This document shows, piece by piece, positions 15,406-23,706 of a DNA stretch of 29,922 bases (within the stretch, counting starts at the first letter, position 1; each line of letters opens with the position of its first letter). Made by a program: the position numbers and the translations under genes. Under the pieces are notes generated by a model. It ran no database searches, had not been told where the DNA came from, and saw only the letters and a program-made list of their open reading frames with translations. The DNA comes from MED-G82 sp964342675 (lineage in GTDB: Bacteria; Pseudomonadota; Gammaproteobacteria; Magnimaribacterales; D2472): positions 1-29,922 of the forward strand of contig CAYFFR010000017.1 in the NCBI GenBank assembly GCA_964342675.1, read 5' to 3'.

Positions 15406-16182
15406 GTGGAGATTTTATTTTTCTTGTTAGTGGGTTGTTTTGCTGGACTACTTGCTGGACTGCTTGGAGTTGGTGGTGGATCCATTATAGTCCCCGCTCT
15501 AATATTTATTTTTCAATGGATTGGGGTGCAAAGTGATTCGATAGTATTGATGGCAGTTGCTACTTCTCTGGCTTGCATTGTCCTTACTAGCCTCTCATCC
15601 TCGTTGACTCATCATTTAAATAAAGGAGTCGACTGGCAAGCATTTAAGAAGATAAGCTTAGGCATCCCTGTCGGTGCAATCATTGGTGTGACAGTTGTCC
15701 AAATGATTGATGATTACATCCTTAAGATGTTGATCGCCGTATTTGCAATATATATTGGTGTAAATTCTTTTCTCAATTTACGAGAGATCCAAATAAAGAT
15801 AAAAGAGCGGTTAATTACGCATTTTATTGCCGGGAATATCATTGGTTTCTTATCCATTCCTATAGGCATAGGAGGTGGAACATTTACAGTGCCATATCTA
15901 AGATCATTAAATTACAACATAAGAAATGCGATAGGAACTTCAGCTGCATGCGGGGTAACAATATCAACAGTAGCAACTATATTTTTTAGCTTTCCAGTAT
16001 ATTCACCAGAGAATATTGATAATGCTAACTTTATATATTGGCCAGCGGTTCTTTGGATCAGTATAAGTAGTATTTTATTTGCTAGATTAGGAGCAAAGTT
16101 GGTATATATAATGAAGGAAGAGCATCTTAAAAAGATATTTGGATTTTCTATAATGATTGTGGGTTTTCTTCTACTATTTTAA
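15406..16182 (+). CDS. TauE/SafE (TSUP) family membrane transporter
   Basis: An inner-membrane protein of about 258 residues with roughly eight helices in two repeats. Each repeat opens with the family glycine-rich signature, LAGLLGVGGGSIIVPAL and LSIPIGIGGGTFTVPYL. Family members export sulfite, sulfoacetate or other organic anions; the substrate here is unknown. I place the start at the GTG of 15406 because AAGGA (15395-15399) lies six bases upstream and the rppH stop ends one base before it. An ATG at 15379 would extend the protein by nine residues into rppH. It sits between rppH and lgt, as a TSUP gene does in Pseudomonas from memory. Confidence 0.92.
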   Translation: MEILFFLLVGCFAGLLAGLLGVGGGSIIVPALIFIFQWIGVQSDSIVLMAVATSLACIVLTSLSSSLTHHLNKGVDWQAFKKISLGIPVGAIIGVTVVQMIDDYILKMLIAVFAIYIGVNSFLNLREIQIKIKERLITHFIAGNIIGFLSIPIGIGGGTFTVPYLRSLNYNIRNAIGTSAACGVTISTVATIFFSFPVYSPENIDNANFIYWPAVLWISISSILFARLGAKLVYIMKEEHLKKIFGFSIMIVGFLLLF

Positions 16183-16184
16183 AT

Positions 16185-16991
16185 ATGATTATTGAATTAT
16201 CAGACTTCTTCAACAATCCCAGCATCATTGATTTCGGATTCATTAACATCCAATACTATGCGCTAACTTGGGTTATTTCAGCATTGCTTATTTACCAATA
16301 TCTAAAAAGACATCCCTTATTAATAAATATGGGTCTGAATGTTGAGAAGGTTAATGATATGGTTTTTCTGTATGGTTTGCTTTTTGGTGCTCTAGTAGGT
16401 GGAAGAGTTGGATATATGTTGTTTTATGGAACAGAACAATTAATCTCTAATCCTTTAAGCTTGGTATATATATGGCAGGGAGGCTTAAGTTTCCATGGTG
16501 GTTTATTAGGTGTGATTATTGCAATGTTAGTATTTGCAAATAAAAATAACTTGAGATTCCCCCAGCTTATGGATCCGATAGCGCTCAGCATGCCTATAGG
16601 TCTAGGAATTGTTAGGATTGGAAACTTCTTAAATGGTGAATTATATGGCAGGCCAACTGAAGCAGGCTGGGGTTTTATTTTTCCAAGAGATTTTGATTCA
16701 TTGCCAAGGCATCCATCACAATTATATGAGTTTGCTTTAGAGGGGGTAGCCCTCTTTGTAATACTGCATATGGTACATAAATTAAAACCAAGGCATGGTG
16801 TAACTGCATCAAGCTTATTAATCGGGTACGGTGTGATGAGATTTATAGTTGAGTTTTTCAGAGAACCAGATGCTCATCTTGGATTTATTACCTTACAATT
16901 AACTATGGGCCAATTATTGTGTATACCTATGATCCTAGTAGGAATAATATTGGTAACTTATTTTAGTAGAAGAAATGCAACAATATCTTAA
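16185..16991 (+). CDS. lgt: Prolipoprotein diacylglyceryl transferase
   Basis: Lgt transfers diacylglycerol from phosphatidylglycerol to the lipobox cysteine of prolipoproteins, the first step of lipoprotein maturation. The 268-residue protein has about seven membrane segments. It carries the family motifs: GLLFGALVGGRVGY (66-77), SFHGGLLG (102-109), and the Lgt signature RIGNFLNGELYGRPTEAGWG starting at Arg144. RHPSQLYEFALEG follows with the conserved catalytic-region residues. The start is two bases after the tauE stop, and the end overlaps thyA by 17 bases. Confidence 0.97.
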   Translation: MIIELSDFFNNPSIIDFGFINIQYYALTWVISALLIYQYLKRHPLLINMGLNVEKVNDMVFLYGLLFGALVGGRVGYMLFYGTEQLISNPLSLVYIWQGGLSFHGGLLGVIIAMLVFANKNNLRFPQLMDPIALSMPIGLGIVRIGNFLNGELYGRPTEAGWGFIFPRDFDSLPRHPSQLYEFALEGVALFVILHMVHKLKPRHGVTASSLLIGYGVMRFIVEFFREPDAHLGFITLQLTMGQLLCIPMILVGIILVTYFSRRNATIS

Positions 16992-17841
16992 TCTATTAGA
17001 AGAAATACTCTCTTCAGGAGAACAAAAAGATGATAGAACTGGTGTCGGCACCATAGGTTTATTTGGACATCAATTAAGGTTTGATTTAAAGGATGGTTTT
17101 CCTGCAGTAACTACTAAACAGTTAGCATGGAAGGGTGTTGTATCGGAGTTATTATGGTTTATTGAGGGTTCTAACGATGAACGGAGGCTTGCTGAGATAA
17201 GATACAGTCAAGATCGTGAAGATTTAATAGATCTAGAAAAATATTCAACAATATGGACTGATAATGCAGAAAATCAAGGTAAAAGCCTTGGTTATATCAA
17301 TCATGAAACTTCTAAAGAATTAGGCCCTATCTATGGAGTCCAGTGGAGAAACTGGGGAGGAATAGATCAGCTCGAGAGTTTAATTCAAGAATTAAGAAAT
17401 AATAAGGATAGCAGAAGACATATACTCAGTGCCTGGAATGTTGGAGACTTGTCCAAAATGGCTCTTCCGCCATGTCATGTAATGTCTCAATACTATGTAT
17501 CAAGCAAATCAGAATTATCATGTCATATGTATCAAAGAAGTGCTGATATGTTCTTGGGTGTGCCTTTCAATATAGCTAGCTATGCTCTGCTAACCCATGT
17601 CTTGGCTGATATTCTGAATTTGAGAGTTGGTGATTTTATTCACTCTTTTGGAGATTGTCATATTTATTTGAACTGCATTGATCAGGTAAAAGAACAAATT
17701 ACTCGAAAACCTAAAAAACTACCAACATTAAAGATGCCTAAAATTAATTCTCTAGATGATTTAAAGAATTATAATATTGATGATTTTATTTTGGAGAACT
17801 ATAAGTCTCACCCTCCCCTAAAAGCAAAAATGGCTATTTAG
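16975..17841 (+). CDS. thyA: Thymidylate synthase
   Basis: ThyA methylates dUMP with methylene-tetrahydrofolate, giving dTMP and dihydrofolate. The 288 residues include DDRTGVGTIGLFG (19-31), KGVVSELLWFIEG (53-65), the active-site ALPPCHVMSQYYV with Cys167, YQRSADMFLGVPFNIASYA, and HSFGDCHIYLNC near the end. It is longer than E. coli ThyA (264) because of an insertion around residues 70-112, which is common in long-form bacterial enzymes. It overlaps lgt by 17 bases and shares one base with folA (TAGTG), so the two folate enzymes are translationally linked. Confidence 0.98.
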   Translation: MQQYLNLLEEILSSGEQKDDRTGVGTIGLFGHQLRFDLKDGFPAVTTKQLAWKGVVSELLWFIEGSNDERRLAEIRYSQDREDLIDLEKYSTIWTDNAENQGKSLGYINHETSKELGPIYGVQWRNWGGIDQLESLIQELRNNKDSRRHILSAWNVGDLSKMALPPCHVMSQYYVSSKSELSCHMYQRSADMFLGVPFNIASYALLTHVLADILNLRVGDFIHSFGDCHIYLNCIDQVKEQITRKPKKLPTLKMPKINSLDDLKNYNIDDFILENYKSHPPLKAKMAI

Positions 17842-18341
17842 TGAAAAAGACAATCTCTCATATTGTTGCAACCTCAAACAATTATGTTATTGGTAAGAAA
17901 AATGCTCTGCCCTGGCATTTACCAAAAGATCTTGAGCATTTTAAAAACTATACACTAAATAAGCCTATCATAATGGGTAGAAAAACTTTTGAATCAATTG
18001 GCAGCCCTCTTCCACAAAGGAATAATATTGTTGTATCCAGTAAGCTCACAGAACAGCCGAATCTATCAATATTTAGCAATTTAAGTAAGGCAATTAAATA
18101 TGCTAATAATATAGACTCTAAAGCTAATGAAATAGTGATTATAGGTGGCGCTGGCATTTTTCATGACAGCATTAAGTTAATTAATAAGCTTGTCATGACT
18201 CGGATTAACTGTTCTATTGATGGTGATGTTTATTATCCAGAAATAAATCTCAATGAATGGCAATTATTAGATCAATGCCATCACAATAAAGATGATCAAC
18301 ATATGTACGATTTTACAATTGAAACTTATATCAGGGATTAA
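17841..18341 (+). CDS. folA: Dihydrofolate reductase
   Basis: FolA reduces the dihydrofolate made by ThyA back to tetrahydrofolate with NADPH. The 166 residues show NNYVIGKKNALPWHLPKDLEHFK with the acidic active-site residue Asp30, then NKPIIMGRKTFESIGSPLPQRNNIVVSS and EIVIIGGAGIF. The GTG start shares its first base with the thyA stop. The stop overlaps the stop of the converging TPR gene by four bases, so no intrinsic terminator fits between them. Confidence 0.97.
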   Translation: MKKTISHIVATSNNYVIGKKNALPWHLPKDLEHFKNYTLNKPIIMGRKTFESIGSPLPQRNNIVVSSKLTEQPNLSIFSNLSKAIKYANNIDSKANEIVIIGGAGIFHDSIKLINKLVMTRINCSIDGDVYYPEINLNEWQLLDQCHHNKDDQHMYDFTIETYIRD

Positions 18342-19843
18342 GAATTTTGTTGAATATATTCTCTTCTAAGGGCTAGGTTCCTTACCCTTATCTCTTCGTT
18401 CTCAGCGTATTTAATCCACGTGTTAGCTGTCTTCTTAACTTTCTTATCTTTATCACGAGCAGCCATTCTGAAATATTTTTTTGCTTCATCAAAATCTTGC
18501 AACTCAAAATATGCTTGTCCAAGCACTAAATGTGCCTGCGAAAGTTTTTTTAGCTTTCCTTTTTTGATGCCATCTTTTATTGCTCTTACTGCATCCTCTA
18601 CTCTATCTTCAAAAAGATAGAGATTACCTAATAAGATAAAAGTCTCTCCATCTTTAGCAACTTTCGCTGCTTCTTCTAGAACGGGAATAGCTTCTTCTAT
18701 TTCTTGAGCCATTCTCCAGGAATCTGCTAGTAGTTTTAAGTTCTTGAAAGTTCTTTTAACAACTGGGACTGTTTCTTCCTCTCCTGTTTCTTCATTCTTA
18801 ATGATAACTTTCTTTTCAAAGCCATCAACTAAGACTTTTGCTGCCCAATATGGATTTTTATTTAAAAGCAGGAGCTGAGCTAGGGCTTGATATTCTCCCT
18901 CTTTATCAAGTAAATCTTTTTGATAAGCAGCTTTATAAGTGATCATTTGGTCTTTTTCTCTATCCATTTGACTATATACTCCGCCCAATTGAATAAAATA
19001 TAGTTTCTTAGGATAAAAATTGACTAGGATCTCATAGATCTCTAGTTGTTTCTGTAAAGAGGCAGCCTTTGAGATAACTTTAGCAGTTTCTAACTCTGCA
19101 TAACATGCAGCCAACAGAACATACCAATTCTCTTTAGGTCTATAGCCCTCCTCTTCTTCAGCCAGTCTAACCGCCTCTAACATAGCATCTCTAGCTTTGA
19201 TGTACTTGCTTTGTTGAAAATATGCCTGGGATAGTAATGAATAAGATTGTGCTGTTACCTTTTCTATCTCATCCATCCATTGCAAGATCAATTCGATGCC
19301 TTTGTCATAATCTTCTTGAACCATATATAGCTGGGCTAATGTATAGAGAGATGCTGTTCTTAATGGAATTGTAGCTTCAGGTTCTTTTAAGAGTTGTTCA
19401 TAGGCATACATCGCTTGTTTATAATTCTCATCGCTGAAATATACATACCCCCAGTAATTCCATACCACTGATCTGTCGTAGCTCTTTAGTTCTTCCTTTT
19501 TGTTAATTAATTCAGTCAATATAGACCTAACGGTTGCCCAATCAGGATCATCTTCTTGCTTTTCTATCATCTGGCCTTCGTTCTCAGGGTCCGGTACCAT
19601 AATGATTTTCTGCCTTTCTAAAGCTTCTACAACCTTGGTAATCCTTTTAGCTGTAGATGATTGTAAGACTCTAGCTTTTTTATAAGTTCTTGTTTTACCT
19701 GATTTTGATGAGCTCTCTCCATAAGAGACCTCATCATCAGAAGACTGTTGTGCATAAGAGTCTACAGAAACTAGGCCAAGCGTTGATATAACAATAGCTA
19801 AAAAGCCTCTTAATATAAACTTACTAAAATAATTACTAGTCAT
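18338..19843 (-). CDS. TPR protein of the TonB operon
   Basis: A 501-residue exported protein with a signal peptide (about 1-32, ending near SYAQQ). It consists mostly of tetratricopeptide-type helical pairs, clearest at AYEQLLKEP, AQLYMVQEDYDKGIELI, SLLSQAYFQQSKYIKARDAMLEAV and LGQAYFELQDFDEAKKYFRMA. A TPR protein of this kind regularly ends TtpC/TonB2-type operons in marine gammaproteobacteria, where it is thought to assist the TonB complex in the periplasm. It overlaps the tonB stop by eight bases, so translation is likely coupled. Its exact contact partner is unknown. Confidence 0.9.
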   Translation of the reverse strand: MTSNYFSKFILRGFLAIVISTLGLVSVDSYAQQSSDDEVSYGESSSKSGKTRTYKKARVLQSSTAKRITKVVEALERQKIIMVPDPENEGQMIEKQEDDPDWATVRSILTELINKKEELKSYDRSVVWNYWGYVYFSDENYKQAMYAYEQLLKEPEATIPLRTASLYTLAQLYMVQEDYDKGIELILQWMDEIEKVTAQSYSLLSQAYFQQSKYIKARDAMLEAVRLAEEEEGYRPKENWYVLLAACYAELETAKVISKAASLQKQLEIYEILVNFYPKKLYFIQLGGVYSQMDREKDQMITYKAAYQKDLLDKEGEYQALAQLLLLNKNPYWAAKVLVDGFEKKVIIKNEETGEEETVPVVKRTFKNLKLLADSWRMAQEIEEAIPVLEEAAKVAKDGETFILLGNLYLFEDRVEDAVRAIKDGIKKGKLKKLSQAHLVLGQAYFELQDFDEAKKYFRMAARDKDKKVKKTANTWIKYAENEEIRVRNLALRREYIQQNS

Positions 19844-20522
19844 TGTCTTCTAATATAAATGTAAACTTGTGAGGAACATCGGGTACCCTAACTGCTTTTC
19901 CATCAACTATTTTAGGTTTATATTTTAGCTTTAATGCTGCTCTCTTTGCAGCACTGTTAAACATTGAGCAATTTCTATAAACCGTATCAGGGTTTGTTGG
20001 GTCGCCACATGCACCCTCAAGGCTTTCAACATCTTCAACAGTTCCTGTCTCAGTAATAGTAAAGGCAACTATGGAATAACCTTGTATACCCCGTTCTTGT
20101 GCTCTTCTTGGATAAATCGGTGTAACCTTAAAAAGTGGAATATATTCTCCGTCCCTAAATAAGCCTGCTCCAGTACCAAAGTTAGCTTTTGGTTTTGGCA
20201 TTGCAACTTCCACGCCTTCTAGAGGAGCTAGCTCTAATTCAGGCTGAGCAATATCTTCAGGCTGTTCCTCGGGCTCTTCTGGCTTCTCAAAATCATCAAA
20301 CAATGTATCAATATCTCTCTCAGGCATGATTACATCAGCTAATTTCCTAGCTTTGCTAGTATCAAAATCAGTATCACCTAGTGAAATAAGAGCAACCATC
20401 AAAAAAAACAGTGCCATGGTAATGAACGCGCCAAATCCAGCACCTGCCAAATATTTATTAAAATTAAAGGCCTTATTTACAAGGCTTGTAACTGGTTTTA
20501 AAGATTTGGTTACTGCGTTCAC
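19836..20522 (-). CDS. tonB: TonB family energy transducer
   Basis: TonB couples the proton-motive force from ExbB/ExbD to outer-membrane receptors. The 228-residue protein has one membrane anchor (about 26-50), a periplasmic stretch rich in Glu and Pro (KPEEPEEQPEDIAQPELEL, about 78-96), and a TonB C-terminal domain. That domain includes VTPIYPRRAQERGIQGYSIVAFTITETGTV and KYKPKIVDGKAVRVPDVPHKFTF. The Glu-Pro linker is short, as in TonB2-type transducers of Vibrio and Shewanella rather than E. coli TonB. It lies ten bases after exbD and overlaps the TPR gene. Confidence 0.95.
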   Translation of the reverse strand: MNAVTKSLKPVTSLVNKAFNFNKYLAGAGFGAFITMALFFLMVALISLGDTDFDTSKARKLADVIMPERDIDTLFDDFEKPEEPEEQPEDIAQPELELAPLEGVEVAMPKPKANFGTGAGLFRDGEYIPLFKVTPIYPRRAQERGIQGYSIVAFTITETGTVEDVESLEGACGDPTNPDTVYRNCSMFNSAAKRAALKLKYKPKIVDGKAVRVPDVPHKFTFILEDND

Positions 20523-20532
20523 AATTCCTTTT

Positions 20533-20943
20533 CTACTTCGGTTCTGATGCTAAAGAAATATTAAAAACTCCTGCCTCTCTTGCACCATCCATAACTTTAA
20601 TAATGGTGTCTGCCATTGCTTTCTCATCAGCCTGAATTACTACAGATCCCTGAGGATTATCAGCAAGTAGCTTAACAACATTAGCTTTAACCTGACGAGC
20701 ATCTATTCTTCTGCCGTCCATCCATATTTCTCCTGTTGGACCAACAGCTATTAATATAGCTGCGTTCTCTTGTACCTCAGATGTCTCAGAATCAGGTCTG
20801 TTTATCTCAAGGCCTGGCTCTTTGATAAAGTTAGCTGTGACTATAAAGAAAATTAACATGATAAAAACCACGTCAAGCATGGGCGTTAAGTTAATTTCAC
20901 TATCTTCTTGTTGAGCGGCTGTTGATATTGCGTTTCTTCTCAA
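20533..20943 (-). CDS. exbD: ExbD family biopolymer transport protein
   Basis: ExbD forms, with ExbB, the inner-membrane proton channel that energises TonB. The 136-residue protein has a short cytoplasmic end, then INLTPMLDVVFIMLIFFIVTANF, where Asp24 sits at the position of the essential channel aspartate (Asp25 in E. coli). A periplasmic domain with the pattern VVIQADEKAMADTIIKVMDGAREAG follows. It is 13 bases downstream of the short ExbB gene and ten upstream of tonB. Confidence 0.95.
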   Translation of the reverse strand: MRRNAISTAAQQEDSEINLTPMLDVVFIMLIFFIVTANFIKEPGLEINRPDSETSEVQENAAILIAVGPTGEIWMDGRRIDARQVKANVVKLLADNPQGSVVIQADEKAMADTIIKVMDGAREAGVFNISLASEPK

Positions 20944-20956
20944 AATATATCCCCTA

Positions 20957-21478
20957 TTAGTTTGTAATTAGTTCTTTAATATTCTCTTCTTCTCTATTCT
21001 TTGCAGAATTAAGATAAATGGTTGCAAATACACCTGAAAGAGCTGTTGTCATTCCGGCCATAGTGGGCAATGTTGCTTTTGATACACCGCCAGCCATTGA
21101 CCGAGCATCACCTCCACCCGTAAATGCCATAACCTGGAAAACCTCTATCATCCCAGTAACAGTGCCCAATAATCCAAATAAAGGGGCTAAAGCTACACAG
21201 GTTTGAATTAGCATCATGTGTTTGTTAATTTTTAACCTAGCCTCGGACTTAAATTTTTCTTTAATTTGCATGCCTGTCCAAGAGCCTTTATTGCTAACTG
21301 ATTCCCACTGATTGGTTAAATTGGACATAAAGCTAGAGTGTCCCGAATTAAAATACCAAATCCTTTCAAGAATTAGTGCCCACATAAATAATGCTAAAAA
21401 TGCAATTAACCAAAGCACAGAGCCCCCTGCTGACATAAAGTCATTCAGGGAGTCAAATGCTTCACTAATTGCGTACAT
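20957..21478 (-). CDS. exbB: ExbB (short, TonB2-type) proton channel protein
   Basis: A 173-residue MotA/TolQ/ExbB-family protein. It has an N-terminal membrane segment (about 18-40), a cytoplasmic loop, and the conserved double-helix region LAPLFGLLGTVTGMIEVFQVMA followed by GGVSKATLPTMAGMTTALSGVFATIYLN. It is shorter than E. coli ExbB (244) and matches the ExbB2 form that goes with TtpC. It starts six bases after the larger TtpC-like gene and is followed by exbD. It should pair with ExbD in the channel while the larger TtpC protein acts beside it. Confidence 0.94.
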   Translation of the reverse strand: MYAISEAFDSLNDFMSAGGSVLWLIAFLALFMWALILERIWYFNSGHSSFMSNLTNQWESVSNKGSWTGMQIKEKFKSEARLKINKHMMLIQTCVALAPLFGLLGTVTGMIEVFQVMAFTGGGDARSMAGGVSKATLPTMAGMTTALSGVFATIYLNSAKNREEENIKELITN

Positions 21479-21484
21479 CGATTA

Positions 21485-22873
21485 TTACTTCTTGTTCTCG
21501 GAATGTTCTGCTACTATTCCTGTGCTTTGCTCTTCCAATACACTTATTACACTCCTAGCAGACGATGCTGCAAATGAATGAAGTAAAGTCGTTGGGATAG
21601 CTACACAAAGACCAAGAACAGTTGTTACTAATGCTTGAGAAATACCTCCAGCCATAATTTTTGGATCACCTGTTCCAAATAATGTGATTTGTTGGAATGT
21701 AACGATCATACCTGTAACCGTACCCAATAGACCTGCCAATGGTGCAACTACTGAAATAATCTTTACAGCATTAATGCCTCTTTCAATTGGTGGTCTTTCA
21801 GACATGATGGCTTCTGCGAGCTTGAGCTCTAAAGTTTCAACGTCTTTATCGAGGTTATCTTTTCCAACCTGTAAGACTCTACCTAATGGATTCTTTGAAT
21901 CAAGATTAGTGGAATTTGCTTGAGCTCTAACTGCCCTACCCATTGTATATAGCTGAAATAGCTTCCATATGGCAATACCAATACCAATCAAACCAACAAT
22001 GATAATGATATATCCAACTTCTCGTCCTTGATTAATCCTCTCTCCTAAGCTTGGTGCTAAGATCAGATTAGCTAATAAACTTCCACCAGCGGGGCCTGTA
22101 GGGTCTACTGCAAATTTCACAATATCACCAGGTTCGGCATTAGAGATCTTTTTAGCAGTACTTCTATATTTGCCATCAGGTTGTTTAGCTAAAAGTGCAT
22201 ATAAGCCTTTAGAGGGAACATATTCTAAATACTTTCCATCACAAATAGAGTTATACAATCCAACACGAACAACTTCACATTGAAATTGTTCCCCATTTAG
22301 ATCAATAACATTTGCTGTAAATTTCGATACCTGAGACCCTGCTACCATTTCACGCATTAATTCTGCCCATAAATCCTCTAGTTCAGCTATGGTAGGTAAC
22401 TCAGTTGCATCAGCCATTTTCTTTGCTAGGTTATTTAAGAATGTTTCTCTTTCACGACCAAATTCTGCAGCAGTAAGCGACTCTGAAAATAAAGTACTAG
22501 CTTCAGATGCACTACTTTGCAAATGTCCAAACAGCTCTGTTAATGAGCCTAGCTCTTTTTTATAAGCAGTCTCTTTAACTTTTAAGATTTCTTCATTCTT
22601 TTTATATTCAGCTTCTAATTGATCAGCAATTCTTTCTTGTCTTGCTAGTTCTCTTTTCTCAGCAGCAAGCCTAGATGCTTGTTTTTTTTCTTCAGCTTTA
22701 AATTCAGCCTCTCTTCTTGAATTCTCATCTTGTTCAGACGTCCTGCCTTCTTGAACAAGCAATAAAAGGCCTTCTAGAGTGGTTGGTTCTCCTTCTGCAT
22801 CAGTGTCTTGTGCAAAACTCGGAATGGCCAGAAAAACCAACATTAAAAAATATTTCTTATCTAAAATCTTCAT
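21485..22873 (-). CDS. TtpC-like large MotA/TolQ/ExbB protein
   Basis: A 462-residue protein with a signal peptide (about 1-22), a charged coiled coil (about 45-115), a periplasmic domain with two cysteines (Cys199, Cys211), and a C-terminal ExbB-like membrane part. That part has helices near 285-305 and from 370, with VVAPLAGLLGTVTGMIVTFQ at 375-394. This composition matches TtpC of Vibrio TonB2 systems, which is needed for TonB2-dependent iron uptake. Its start shares one base with the DUF3450 stop (TAATG). It would join ExbB, ExbD and TonB in one complex; the fine role of the extra periplasmic part is not settled. Confidence 0.93.
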   Translation of the reverse strand: MKILDKKYFLMLVFLAIPSFAQDTDAEGEPTTLEGLLLLVQEGRTSEQDENSRREAEFKAEEKKQASRLAAEKRELARQERIADQLEAEYKKNEEILKVKETAYKKELGSLTELFGHLQSSASEASTLFSESLTAAEFGRERETFLNNLAKKMADATELPTIAELEDLWAELMREMVAGSQVSKFTANVIDLNGEQFQCEVVRVGLYNSICDGKYLEYVPSKGLYALLAKQPDGKYRSTAKKISNAEPGDIVKFAVDPTGPAGGSLLANLILAPSLGERINQGREVGYIIIIVGLIGIGIAIWKLFQLYTMGRAVRAQANSTNLDSKNPLGRVLQVGKDNLDKDVETLELKLAEAIMSERPPIERGINAVKIISVVAPLAGLLGTVTGMIVTFQQITLFGTGDPKIMAGGISQALVTTVLGLCVAIPTTLLHSFAASSARSVISVLEEQSTGIVAEHSENKK

Positions 22874-23628
22874 TAGGAATTTCCTCCAAACTTAACAGGC
22901 AACATCAACATGTCTATTGGAGCCTCTTTTTTAGCCATACGTATACCATCTCTAACTTGTGTTCGATAGCTACCAGAAAGCTTTTCCCAAGCTCCCAACT
23001 CCTCATCCCAATACCCGGTTTGCCTACCATCCTTTGTCTGATAAAACATGCCTAATCTGCCAACTCGAAGAACATTAACCACAATCTCCTGATCATTTAA
23101 TGTAATAGTATCCTCGTAAGCATCTAGCTTCCTTCCATACTCAGCTTCGATATTGAAAGCCTCTAAAATCTGCCTTACCTGCTCGGAAGCAGTAACCTTT
23201 GGATTAGATAAAGAGCTTCTGACTAAATCCAATCTTTGTTTTCTTTCATCTTCATGAAATGGTGTATCTAAGTTTACAAACTTTTCTAAGCCTACTAACA
23301 TTCTTTGAGTTAAAGGTGGAATCTGCCGTTGCATTACAACAACTTGAACTAGTTGTTCATCATATTTATCCATAAGGTCTAATTGAGCTTGAATCTGTAT
23401 TCTTTTCTGAGCGTTGTAGAGCTTTAATCCTTCTACTTGCTTAGAAACTACCTTAAATTCATTAACAATTTTGTCTGTATTTCTCTCTGTAGAATCAATC
23501 TTTTCTTGAGACTGTGCAGAGAGTTGATTATTGTCCCTTCCAACTTCAAGGACTAAGTCCATCTCGCCTGAAGCTGAGAGAGTGAGTGCCGACAAAGCGA
23601 CAATAAAAGTATAGGTTTTTCTTATCAT
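22873..23628 (-). CDS. DUF3450 periplasmic coiled-coil protein
   Basis: A 251-residue exported protein with a signal peptide (about 1-21). A long helical, Gln/Glu/Lys-rich coiled coil follows (about 28-110, including QIQAQLDLMDKYDEQLVQVV), then a C-terminal beta-rich part with VVNVLRVGRLGMFYQTKDGRQTGYW. This is the DUF3450 pattern, a family almost always found first in TtpC-type TonB operons. Function is unproven; a periplasmic scaffold for the TonB complex is the usual guess. It heads the six-gene operon here. An AAGGGG ribosome site precedes the ATG, and a candidate promoter lies at 23659-23686. Confidence 0.92.
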   Translation of the reverse strand: MIRKTYTFIVALSALTLSASGEMDLVLEVGRDNNQLSAQSQEKIDSTERNTDKIVNEFKVVSKQVEGLKLYNAQKRIQIQAQLDLMDKYDEQLVQVVVMQRQIPPLTQRMLVGLEKFVNLDTPFHEDERKQRLDLVRSSLSNPKVTASEQVRQILEAFNIEAEYGRKLDAYEDTITLNDQEIVVNVLRVGRLGMFYQTKDGRQTGYWDEELGAWEKLSGSYRTQVRDGIRMAKKEAPIDMLMLPVKFGGNS

Positions 23629-23658
23629 AACAGACCCCTTGTATGTAGTAGAAAAAGA

Positions 23659-23686
23659 ATATTAACAGGTTTATAAACAATGGCAA
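23659..23686 (-). promoter_or_regulatory. Candidate promoter of the TonB operon
   Basis: On the minus strand TTGCCA (23681-23686) and TAATAT (23659-23664) are separated by 16 bases, placing the start about 25 bases before the DUF3450 ATG. I see no Fur-like dyad within or next to it, in contrast to the iron permease promoter. The AT-rich background makes the -10 call uncertain. Confidence 0.45.
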
Positions 23687-23706
23687 AATATAATTTCGAG
23701 CTCATG

